DNA of 27,344 nt from Porodaedalea pini. Taxonomy: Eukaryota > Basidiomycota > Agaricomycetes > Hymenochaetales > Hymenochaetaceae. The notes below the pieces were generated by a model, which did not search any database, had not been told where the DNA came from, and worked only from the letters and a program-made list of their open reading frames with translations. Below, in pieces: positions 18,569 to 27,344 of the stretch. The stretch's first letter is position 1, and each line of letters opens with the position of its first letter. The translations under genes and the position numbers were made by a program. Location: positions 1 through 27,344 of the forward strand of contig NBAY01000169.1 of NCBI GenBank assembly GCA_002794775.1. The letters are read 5' to 3'.

Positions 18569-20043
18569 CTTATCTTGCATTGTTAGTATTGTAGCATTAT
18601 GACTATTGATCTTAGTAGTATATAAAATATATATGGCATTCTATAATTCTCAGCTTTCTGACTTATGTGTCTGGGTCACTTCAGGAGTCAAAGTTAGACC
18701 TGGACAGCCAGGTGGCAGCTGCCATTCCTTCAGCACTCTCCTGCAGATAAATTACTAAATGTGATAATATTTTATTATTTTAACCTTGCTCCCCTCATCT
18801 TAACTTCTCCAGAACAGGTCTACTATGGTTTTTCATGCTGTGGTTGTCTCATTACAAGTTGGTGACCTGGGCAGTATGGCTCAAGAGTGTTCTGCTAGTA
18901 ATTTCCTTGTTAGGATGCTTCTCTGTATACCCTTATTTTTCCTGGACTCTACTCATCAATAGCTTTTGGTTGGTACCCATATTATTGTGCTATGCCTAGC
19001 CATTCTTGAGTTATAGCTCAAAGGTTAGGAGTGAGGTAGATCAGTCACGGGGCCTACATCAAAATCACGGGGCATATTACGTTTTTGTCGGCTTCAACCT
19101 CCGCCTGCAACGTCAAGAAATAGGCGTATTCCTGATTCGATAAGGAATAAACTTTCAGCCTCGGTCGTCTAGTGACGTACATTGAAGGTGCTCACCAAAA
19201 GAGCAATGCTGACGACTTGATGACGGTCATGCCAGTAGGGTGATTACTAACCTTCTATATACTGCACCGTTTGTTAAGTACTGAATATCTAGAACAATTC
19301 AGAAGCTTACATCTGTGATTTGTCTCTGGGCGAGGTAGGATGTCAGAATATTCGCCATGGCTTCGACGATTACCGGATTATGCAGTTCAAACTGCAGTGG
19401 GTGACTACGGTTTGGCAACAGGTACAGTCCCTGAATTACCTCTCTTATACGCCTATACGCTGACTGAGACCATCAGGATTCTTGTAGATCTAAAGCACGC
19501 TCAGCACATGAGTCAGGCACGCCGTGAGTGAGTAACTCAACTAAGACGACGACACCGGAACTTCGATACAAAAATTGTAGCAACTTGATGGACCATCCGG
19601 AGCGAAGCTAGAGTTAAACGATTACATGGCACCCTACTCGTTCCGAGAGAGCTTGTTGATCAGGCCGTTCATCATCGTGACTACGATGGAGTGTATGCCC
19701 TTGATCTTTTCAGGTCAGCTGCCGCCGCGAAGATCGGCAATCTCAATTGCCGGTTAACATAGGCAACAATTTGTTCTTTGTTCCTTCGCGACAAGATGGG
19801 ATATTCACATTGCTCACAACTGAATCACGTTCTCTACTAGCAAGAGGCTTTAGTCAACAGGCATGCCTCAAATTTTCGCAGAAGCTTGCGGGCCCGTTGG
19901 CTCCGTTTTGAATATGGTAGTCGTCGAAGCCTTCTTGCTCACTAGTAATTACTCACACGACTTCTACTAGCCAGTATAAAGCTTGAGAAGCTTGCCAACG
20001 CATTCAGCATGCCATTTTCGTGGACAACAGCCCAGCTTCTACT
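18569..20043. other. Transposon-to-host transition, no clear gene
   Basis: 18569-19030 is AT-rich with no ORF. Around 19030 the composition shifts to the more balanced, CpG-containing sequence of the host genes. A 63-codon ORF (19340-19531) and a second open stretch in the same frame (19598-19756, with RVKRLHGTLLVPRELVDQAV) might be eroded exons of one gene: a GTGAGT donor-like site follows at 19523, but an in-frame TGA at 19586 blocks a simple join. 19760-20043 is probably the promoter region of the monooxygenase gene, with TATAAA at 19975-19980, 69 bp before its ATG. Confidence 0.35.
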
Positions 20044-22251
20044 ATGAATAACGCAACATTTGAGCCTCAGCAAATCGCGCAGGACTGGCTTGCTAAGTTT
20101 TCTAGTCACTTGGCAGCGAAGAAAGCGAAGTCGGTCGCATCCTTATTCCTGCCGGATGGTTGGCTTCGTGATTCGCTTGTCTTCAGCTGGGAAACACGAG
20201 CGCTTGAAGGGCCCGATAAGATAGCGGAATATCTCAGCGCAGCGCTCCCCAACATACAAATCGACAATCTGGTTTTAGACGATCAGTCCGGCGTACCTCC
20301 CTCCAGATTCAGCCCTCCGGACTCATCAGAAGCGAACGGTATCGAATTTGCGTTTGTTTTCGAGACACCCTTGGCAAAAGGACGAGGGCTTGCGAGGCTC
20401 CTACCGGATCACGAAGGAACCTGGAAAGCATTCTCTGTTTATGTCGAAGTTGACAAGATCAAAGGCCATGAAGAGCTCGGTCATGAGCTTGGTCTGTATG
20501 GAGGGCACACGGTGTCTTGGGGAGAAGTGAAGGGTGAACGGCGCGCCGCAATTGAGAACGACCCACAAGCCATTATCAGTATGTTATCGTTATTTCAGCC
20601 TTGAGACACGATCTGAAAGCCAGGGTAGTCGGTGCAGGGCAGTCCGGTCTTCAAGTAGCTGCGCGTTTTCGCCAGATGAACATACGTACAATTGTTATTG
20701 AACAAAATGCACGCGTTGGCGATAATTGGCGGATGCGCTACCCAACATTGACCTTGCATACACCGAGATCTCATCATCATCGTGAGTGGTGACAACTTCT
20801 ATGGTCCATGTCTCACATGCCCTTGTTTAGTCCTTTATGCCCCTTTCCTCGCAACTGGCCGACATTCACACTCGCGATAAAGTTGCTGCGTGGATGGAGC
20901 AATATGCAGAGTCTCAAGATTTGGTCGTGTGGACATCTTCGACTATCCTGCCAGGACCAACGTACGACTCGTTGCTTGGTCGATGGTACGGTCACCGTCA
21001 ACAGAAATGATCCAAGGTTGTTCTGCATCCCAGTCACATCGTCTTGCGACCGGAGTTCTGGGTGATCCGATCATCCCTGCGATACTCTTTCTTCTGACGT
21101 GTTCGAAGGCACGAAGATCCACGCCTCGGTCTATCAGGGTGGACAGGCTTCGCGGGTCAGCGTGCTCTCGTCATCGGTGCTGGAAACACTTTCTGCAGAT
21201 ATATGCCAGGACCTGGTCACGCGCGGTGCAAAGGAGGTGACGATGTTCCAGCGGTCGGAGACAGTTGTAATTTCAGCCGCGCTGAAGGCGAAAGAATACG
21301 ACGGGGTATTTCCGGAAGGTGTTTCCGGTTGACGTCAATGACTTCAAAGTAGCCGCAATGCCGTTTGGGTTTGGTCAAGAAGCTCCTGGCTAAGACGAAG
21401 AAAGAAACAAATGAATTCGATCGTGAAATGCATGAGGGACTTCAGAAGAATGGCTTGAGACTATCGGATGGCCGATGGTGCTGTGTGATAAGATTTTGGT
21501 ATTCGAAAAGATTGGGTGGTCAGTTCTTAACAGTCTCACTCAGAAATATGATGATATTTGACCTTGTATTACAGGCTACTGTGCGTGATTAGATGAATTT
21601 GCTGCACCTCATTTCCGTTCTCACCTCGCATTCAGGGATCGATGTAGGACTTGCGGACATGATCATTGATGGGAGGGTGAAGATCAAATCTGGCGTGGAA
21701 ATCGAGCGTTTTCAGAAAGAATGGAGTCGTGTTCACCGATGGTTCCGAGCTTCAAGTAGATGTCGTGGTCTTCGCGTGCGTTTTCTGGATACTTCTCAAA
21801 CTCTCAGACAACTGTACTTAACTGAATCTATTAGTACGGGATATCATAACATTCGCCCCCACAATGAAAAAGTTATTCGGCGATGCCATCATCGACAATA
21901 CGAAGGAAGTTTGGGGTCTTAACGAGGAAGGCGAAATTAGAGGATGCTTATAGCCGTTCCGGCCAACCGGGCGTATGTCTTTTCAACTCCGTACTTCGAC
22001 TGCATTCTACTGACGTTGCCATCAACTGTGATTAGCTTTGTTTGCTGTTGGTGATTTCTTCTTGCTCTCGTTATATGTCTAAGCAGCTGGTGAGCTCTTG
22101 ACCTCTTCGCGACATTTACACACTGTATTCTTATATATGCTTTGCTATTCTGCGCTTGCAGGCACTCCATATCAAGTCTGAGGAGCTTGGTCTTACTGCC
22201 TCAGAAGTTCTCGCTCGTCGCGCGAGAACGAAATTATGGAAAGTTAGGTAG
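20044..22251 (+). pseudogene. Flavin-containing monooxygenase, multi-exon, frameshifted
   Basis: FAD- and NADPH-dependent monooxygenase of the fungal type with an N-terminal NTF2-like domain (exon 1, 20044-20578, fully open; the real start is the ATG at 20044, as the in-frame codon at 20020 is GTG). Exon 2 (20624-20781) carries the FAD Rossmann motif VVGAGQSG. Exon 3 (20831-21518) has PRNWPTF, ATGVLGDPIIP, the NADPH-type motif IGAGNTSADI and RGAKEVTMFQRS. Further inferred exons are 21575-21580 (6 nt), 21636-21775 (VGLADMIIDG), 21835-21972 (FATGYHNIRP across the junction), 22036-22089 (FAVGDFF) and 22162-22251 (HIKSEELGLTASEV to TAG). All introns are 45-72 nt with GT..AG ends. At least ten single-base gains or losses are needed within exons 3-7 to keep the frame, mostly in runs of one base. 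It is either a young pseudogene or a consensus with errors. Substrate unknown. Confidence 0.85.
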
Positions 22252-22512
22252 CGAAGAGCACCAAAGCCGCCTATGAATAAGTATAACATTTAAATATGCT
22301 TCCGAAATGACGTCGATGTGAATTCAAATTGTTAACTTATACTGAGAAACCTCACCGAAGAGGCGTGTATCACTTGCAACCTGTGATGACTTCTGGCGTT
22401 ATGAAAGCCTATGAAGTCAATGCACTTTGAACGTGTTCTTGGGTTACTTCAAGCCTTTGGCCGGCTTTTGCGCTTAGCAAGAACAACCTTCACCTGCAAA
22501 CTCAATGTCAAT

Positions 22513-23200
22513 ATGCCCCCGTTCTCTTCTGTAGGCAGCGCACCTCTCGATGATGAGCTGAAGGTAAACAAGGAATGGAGTATAAAGGAACTGTGGCACG
22601 GTTTTGTCCGATGGATCGTACGGCTTGCGCACGGGTTTACTAACGACGAAAGTACGTCCTTTCCTAACAAAACTCCGATCTCCGCGTCCTGTAAAGTGTT
22701 TAGAGTATTCGTGATCTTTCTTCCGTCCAGCACTCGAGCATCCGTATTTTATCGCATTTGCCTTGTTTTATCCTCTGGGCGTGGCCGCACCTCCTCATGC
22801 TTCCAGTCTGGTTTGGCAAGGACGCCTACAGGCGCATGGATGATCACGCGCGCAACGCAGCTAGCAGGATCGCAGCGCCTGTGAGACGCAGGAAGCGTAA
22901 GTCGTATTCGAATAGTCTTAGGCCATACCTGAGGACCCAGTGGATTTATATCGAATTTTTTCATCTCTCATAGGCGATGCATTCTTCTCAACATACCGAT
23001 CGATAGCTAATGCCTCGTATGAGCCCCAAGACACGTCCCGTCCACCCTTGTTTGGCGGGACGCCGCTCAGCGCCGGAGATTTCACCATAGAGGAAGAGCG
23101 CCGTCTGCCCGTTGTATTGCGAGTCATCCGTTGGAGTGCCCTAGCATGGGCCGCGTACATTCTTGGCCGCGAGCTTTACTTCGCGTTAACGCGGTATTAA
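22513..23200 (+). CDS. Small predicted membrane protein, three exons
   Basis: No family recognised. Inferred exons: 22513-22651 (starts MPPFSSVGSAPLDDELKVNK, then an amphipathic KELWHGFVRWIVRLAHGF), 22731-22896 and 22974-23200. Introns use GTACGT..CCAG (79 nt) and GTAAGT..ATAG (77 nt). Exon 2 encodes a hydrophobic stretch (YFIAFALFYPLGVA or CFILWAWPHLLMLPVWF, depending on frame) followed by a basic tail ending PVRRRKR. Exon 3 ends with a hydrophobic segment (SALAWAAYILGRELYFAL) near the C-terminus. The exon lengths sum to one base more than a multiple of three, so exon 2 contains a one-base frame break, or the first junction is slightly different. Topology with two membrane segments is inferred. 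It follows the monooxygenase gene on the same strand. Confidence 0.5.
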
Positions 23201-23343
23201 TCGTGTGAAGGAATTCATTCCGGAGTATATATAACAGTGTGCTTGTAAATGTCTGAATATGTTTCCTCTCCTTCTCTGCGATGCTGTTTAGCAAAACACA
23301 GTCCATAAAAAACCGTAGAAGATATCTGCTATTTTGTGCGACA

Positions 23344-26297
23344 TCACTGAGGCTCAACGTCAATTCCATGGCTAGTTTCAAGGTATCAGCACATATTTGG
23401 CAGACGGGCGGCGACTAGCTGGCGGAAGATAAGTACGCACCTGCTTCGCACATGTGCTGCGAGTTGCTCCTTGTACAAGAAAACCGCGACCGAGCCCTTG
23501 CTCCGACAATAGTCGCAGTATTTCTGCACCGAAGTGCCATTGATCGGCTCACTAGCCTTTGTAAAGGATTCAACCGAAGGTTCATTGAAGTTCGGGTCAA
23601 TAAATGCGAGCGAGATGCCGTCTACTTCGATGTTGTGGCTGTCAAGCAGGGGTATCTCATGTGTCCGACAAAAGTTTTCTATGCGTCGGTATTCCCGGGC
23701 TTCACCGTACACGTGGCTGACCTATTGCGAGCAGGACAGACAGTTTGGTGTTAGATATAAACGAGTCCACCGAATCACGAATCACGTACGAGATCACGCC
23801 ATGTCATGCGCTTACGCAAAACAGGATCACATTGTTGACAAATGAAACTCCTGCCCAAAGATGCCATGTGTTCCATAGTTGTATCCTCGGCAAAGCCCAG
23901 CGAAGACAGCAATGCATCTGCGACCTGAAGGGTGAGGCGCTGAACCTGAAATACAGCTACATTCCACGGCTCGCAGAAGCTCGGAGCGAATAGAATATTA
24001 CGTCGTGAAGAAAGAATGCTGGAGAAGGTCGAGACGCTATATGCAGCGTGATACAAGTTGAAGAATGCGTTAGCTCGCCAGACGATACTTGTATCAACGT
24101 CGGCATCCGCTGCTACCAGCTCATCAGATTCTGAATCCGTATCCGGCACTCGAGTGATCTCGATCCCGTCCGGTATCCGACGTGTTGAAAGCAAAAGAGC
24201 TGCACAGTCACGTTTGACTTTACGAGAGTGACTCTCTATTAGTTCTGGCAGCTTGTCCTCGATGGCCTTCCAACGGTCCGTGGTCATTCTGACAGAGCAT
24301 TCGTCCTCTTCGATTAAGTCTGACACCACCGGGATCTTGCAGAGGTCGACAAAGCAAAGCGGCACTTGGTTCGTTCTATCCAACTGCTGTTGCCCACTGC
24401 AGTCTGTGAACAGCTCAAGCAGTTCAGATTTGCGTCTCTCACGCCTTTGATTAACAAGTTGATCATGATCGAACTGCTTTTTCTTCTGGATGAGCGCTTC
24501 CAGCTTTGGCTGAATGTTTTTCCAGACTGTGGGTGTACTTAGATGAGATTTACGGTGCGCGAACAATTTAAATGGTCATACTCCGTTCAGTCACTTCTCT
24601 CGGCTGGTTCACAAGCTGTCCCCAGGATTCCCGCATACTGTAAGGCAATGACCTCATTGATGCGATTTCCTCATTTGAGTAGCCGAGCGAAGTGAGTTTT
24701 TTTGACTATTCTGTACAAGTTGTCAGCATACTCACAGAGAAAATGTATGAAGAGAACTTACTGCGCTCTCCGCCTTGTCCTAATCTTTTCGTCAGCATTT
24801 ACCCGATCCCACCACTGCCCTGACTGCCACGCGTTCACGCATCTGATACTCTGGATGATTCAGACATGACATTAATATTGAGCTGAAGGTCAAGCGCATG
24901 ATCACAAGTTTTAGCCAAGCTTACTGACTTTTGCAATTTCTGCGACAACTTGATGCCGATTTTCCACAAAGAGTTTGCGTTCCTCCGAATTAGGCTTTGT
25001 ATCCAGATAAGCACTGATGACCTCGAGGAAGTCATACTTCAAGAAGTAGCGGCTCTGGATCGTCGAGTTAACCATCGTCAGTGAAGGTATATTTGTCGCT
25101 TCCACTGAATCGATGTTCGATAGATTAGTTTGGAAAACGAGATCGAAATCAAACGGTACATACTGTTGTTCCATGGTAGTAGAGAGTATATCTCGTAGTT
25201 CTTACTAACTTTAGGTCCGAAAGTTTTTTTAGCTAGCACCCCGCCTTGAACGACGCTGCATTAGGAAGAGGTATGATTGAGCACAAACGGCGGATGGTTC
25301 TGAAGAAATATGGCGAACTTCAACTTGCTACATCCTTTACACAAACGAATGCGCAACTGGTCCGTGATTCTGCCCACTTTGGAGTAACCACAAGCCTAAA
25401 TGGGTCAAATTTCAGAATGACACAAAAGTATGCGAAGAGGACAGAGTTTTTACGTGGCAAGCTTTCTCGAAGTACAGGTTTGCGTATCGAGGCTCGCTCA
25501 AGTCGGGCGGACATGGAGGCATGCCAATGGCCATCTCGCATGCGACCCAAATGGGTTTCGAAGACTTTGACATGAGAAAGTCGCGTAGCATGCGACTCGA
25601 ACGGGACAGTTGCAAGAGTTCGATCGGTTTGAAATGCGTTGCGATCTACAGTTTGCATTAGGTCACAAAGATATTATTGCAATGAATTGCGATACTACGT
25701 ACCTCGCAGAACACTTCAACCGGCAGGTCCATCATTCGAGCGAGTTTCCCCATATCACACTTCCGCACGCGATGTTTGTGGCTGTTGCTTAAAGAAGCAC
25801 CATTAGAGGCCAGTTTTGAACCCTTCGATTCTGGGCCCGTGATAAGGGAGTCTATTCTGCCTGGTTTCCCTGTGGGTTTACAAGATTAGCAATTCTTTAG
25901 AATGGAAGTAGAACCTCGGTCTTACTCTTCGCAACATCGCCAGATGTCGGAGCAGTCATTTCTGGCTCTTCCTCTTCGTCATCCTCTTCCTTCAAGCGCT
26001 TCCTTGAGCCCTCTCCAGCCTTGGATTCATTGCGATCTTCATTATCATGCGTAGCTTTGATACGTTTTCTTGTGTGTTTCGTGGTGGCTTGGGCAGGGAC
26101 TTGCTCCTTCTTGGCACGTTTCCTTACAGCCTTCTCGGGAACCTCTTCGTCCGAGTAATCGTCTTCCTCGCAGTTGCCATCTACAAGACTTTTGCGCTTC
26201 GGAGTTGGAAGGCTTCCTCTGTCGATCGAAGCTCAACAGATGAGTCGCACAAACAGAGACTGGAAAGGACACACGTTGATTTCCTAGTGCTAACCAT
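23344..26297 (-). CDS. F-box protein with C-terminal C2H2-like finger, multi-exon
   Basis: A minus-strand gene pieced together from exons. Start ATG 26297 (MVSTRKST) and exon 2, 26231-25926 (acidic/lysine-rich, nuclear-signal-like, EEDDEEEEPE). Exon 3, 25869-25703, ends with the F-box start (MMDLPVEVFCE). Exon 4, 25645-25454, holds the rest of the F-box (IATHFKPIELLQLSRSSRML) and DLSEPRYANL. Exon 5, from 25395, has a CGYSK..CKGCSKL Cys pair; then 25232-25210 and 25162-24929. Later exons are 24850-24762 (WWDRVNADEKIRTRRRA), 24710-24582 (GYSNEEIASMRSLPYSMRES), 24526-23790 (MTWRDLV at the end), 23721-23441 and 23371-23344 (GIDVEPQ stop). The last two form a C-x2-C...H-x4-H finger (YCDYC to HVRSSH). 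Such F-box proteins act as substrate adaptors for SCF ubiquitin ligases. Two A7 runs (24701-24707 and 25224-25230) are each one base off frame. Confidence 0.65.
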
Positions 26298-26604
26298 CGG
26301 CCTTTACTGACTCTCCTCGCAAGTTGTGCAGAAGGACAATTGCCGACGTTGCTTTATAGTGACGATGCCTCGAACACGGTACCGGATACAGTCAAGGGCT
26401 GTCAGTGTGAGCAACTATGAAGACTTAAGACTCAAGACTACGTCGCGAAGAGGCATCGCATCAGCGCATCAAATTCCCATATGGGGCCGCGTTGGGACCA
26501 CGTGCTCTAGCCACGTCGATTATCACAACGCGTCTTTCCCACGTCTGCAACCGTATCCCGTATCCCGCTTCCCCTATCTCAATCCTCCTCGGTCTCAAAG
26601 CACG
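26298..26604. promoter_or_regulatory. Divergent promoter between two F-box genes
   Basis: About 300 bp between the ATG of the minus-strand F-box gene (26297) and the chosen ATG of the plus-strand one (26605). It contains CACGTG (26499-26504) and pyrimidine-rich tracts before 26605 (TCCCGCTTCCCCTATCTC), a common core-promoter feature in fungi. An upstream in-frame ATG at 26365 leaves the plus gene's true start open. Confidence 0.5.
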
Positions 26605-27344
26605 ATGTCGGCCACACTTTCTGACCTGCCATTGGAACTCATTGAGCGTATGCTCATATTTGCTGATCCCATCGCAGTCGCTTGCTTCTCTCAAACTTGC
26701 CGCCCGTACTTCTCCTTAGTCTATAAATCGGCAGACCAGCATCTCTGGCGCTCCCTATTTCTCTCAGGCGAACATTTTGACGACCCACGGAAGTGCATAA
26801 ACTCGTTCGGCGAACCACTCATACCTGATGGCGTAACATTTGACTGGCAGAACGAACTCAAGCGACGCATCCGTGCGCAGACTGTCATTAGTAATCCGAC
26901 GTGCTGCCGCAGCGATGGCCAGCTCCTCGAGGTGCTTACAACGCTCGTGTCCATGATTATTCAGACACCGGCAGCATCATACCTCTACACCTCGGACGAG
27001 ATTTCGCGGAACCTTGTTTGGCTCGTTGCGCGTCGTGAACTCGGCGACTTTCTCGAACACCTTTATGCCCGTCGCACGGAGCTCCCACATGTGCTCCGCC
27101 AACGCGCTGCCCAGCTGCACACTCTCATGGGTCATACAGCACCAGACTTTTCTGCGGAACGGCGTGTCGAGACTCGCGCATTCGTCTACGATATGAAACA
27201 TTATACAGAAGACAATGGATGGGGCCCGTTCGATACTAAGGGTCAGGTGAACTGGGAGCACTTACTTGCCGTTCAGCACGTTATGGCGATGCATGTAGTG
27301 GCTCCGGAGGATGCAAGCCCTGAAGGGAGTCAGGTCATGAGCCT
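26605..27344 (+). CDS. F-box protein, 5' part (runs off window)
   Basis: Open for 246 codons from ATG 26605 to the window end, with no stop and no intron. The N-terminus is a compact F-box: LSDLPLELIERMLIFADPIA, then ACFSQTCRPYFSLVY and DQHLWRSLFLSGEHFDD. This pattern is common in Agaricomycete F-box families. The rest (WQNELKRRIRAQTVI, ELGDFLEHLYARRTELPHVL, WGPFDTKGQVNWEHLLAVQH) has no domain I can name. The frame is open back to an ATG at 26365 (MPRTRYRIQSRA), but the F-box usually sits near the start, so 26605 is preferred. It is probably an SCF adaptor with an unknown target. Its clean frame contrasts with the broken frames of the monooxygenase. Confidence 0.82.
   Translation, partial: MSATLSDLPLELIERMLIFADPIAVACFSQTCRPYFSLVYKSADQHLWRSLFLSGEHFDDPRKCINSFGEPLIPDGVTFDWQNELKRRIRAQTVISNPTCCRSDGQLLEVLTTLVSMIIQTPAASYLYTSDEISRNLVWLVARRELGDFLEHLYARRTELPHVLRQRAAQLHTLMGHTAPDFSAERRVETRAFVYDMKHYTEDNGWGPFDTKGQVNWEHLLAVQHVMAMHVVAPEDASPEGSQVMS

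Noticed and set aside
23452..23845. Plus-strand ORFs antisense to the F-box gene's last exons
   Set aside because: They overlap exons with a clear zinc-finger and splice structure on the minus strand.
24911..25174. Separate gene starting at ATG 25174
   Set aside because: That ATG falls inside a predicted intron (GTTAGT..ACAG, 25209-25163) of the larger F-box gene, and the exons on both sides fit one protein.
25246..25575. Plus-strand 109-codon ORF
   Set aside because: It is opposite the F-box exon 4 and the Cys-pair exon, which carry recognisable motifs and spliced frames.
1..27344. tRNA or rRNA genes
   Set aside because: No stretch with a T-loop GGTTCRA box plus matching acceptor arms, nor conserved rRNA segments, was recognised by eye. 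A covariance-model search would be needed to exclude a tRNA firmly.

Overview
This window looks like a mushroom-forming basidiomycete (Agaricomycete) genome. The protein genes on the right are broken by short GT..AG introns of about 41-79 nt. There are F-box genes of a type common in Agaricomycetes, and a flavin monooxygenase with an N-terminal NTF2-like domain. The left two thirds are layers of decayed LTR retrotransposons, one of them with a chromodomain.

Positions 1-13697 form one giant inverted repeat. A left arm (1-6809) and a right arm (6861-13697) are separated by a 51-bp unpaired spacer (6810-6860). The arms match almost end to end, with scattered substitutions and small indels (roughly 95% identity by eye). 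The left arm runs off the window edge, so the true extent is unknown. Moving outward from the centre, each arm holds: about 1 kb of unassigned sequence; a degraded ORF followed by an LTR-like block (call it D); the end of a chromovirus integrase plus chromodomain with a polypurine tract and a 304-bp LTR (C); a protease/pre-RT fragment of a Ty3/gypsy element (B) in the opposite orientation; and the 5' LTR and gag of a further LTR element (A).

Element A (11643-16709) is complete on the right side. It has 885- and 864-bp LTRs with TGTAG...CTACA ends, a primer-binding site, and a gag ORF with a CCHC knuckle. It has no recognisable protease, RT, RNase H or integrase. Where pol should be there is a long repeat protein made of Y-R/Q-x-V-P-E-like units. 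The DNA core GTACC(G/A) recurs about fifty times there and also forms a 10-bp minisatellite in the LTRs. A sits inside the gag zinc-knuckle region of element B: B's gag N-terminal part lies at 17921-16714 and its continuation at 11642-10411, both on the minus strand. Removing A and one 4-bp target copy restores B's reading frame. Because the left arm has the same A/B junction, the inverted duplication came after A inserted into B.

From about 19 kb onward the sequence is host DNA. It contains a flavin monooxygenase (20044-22251, plus strand) with eight inferred exons, including a 6-nt microexon, and many single-base indels; a small predicted membrane protein (22513-23200, plus); and two divergent F-box genes, one on the minus strand (26297-23344) and one on the plus strand (26605 to beyond the window end), sharing a roughly 300-bp promoter. 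Several single-base frame breaks fall in homopolymer runs, so decay and sequence error cannot be separated here.
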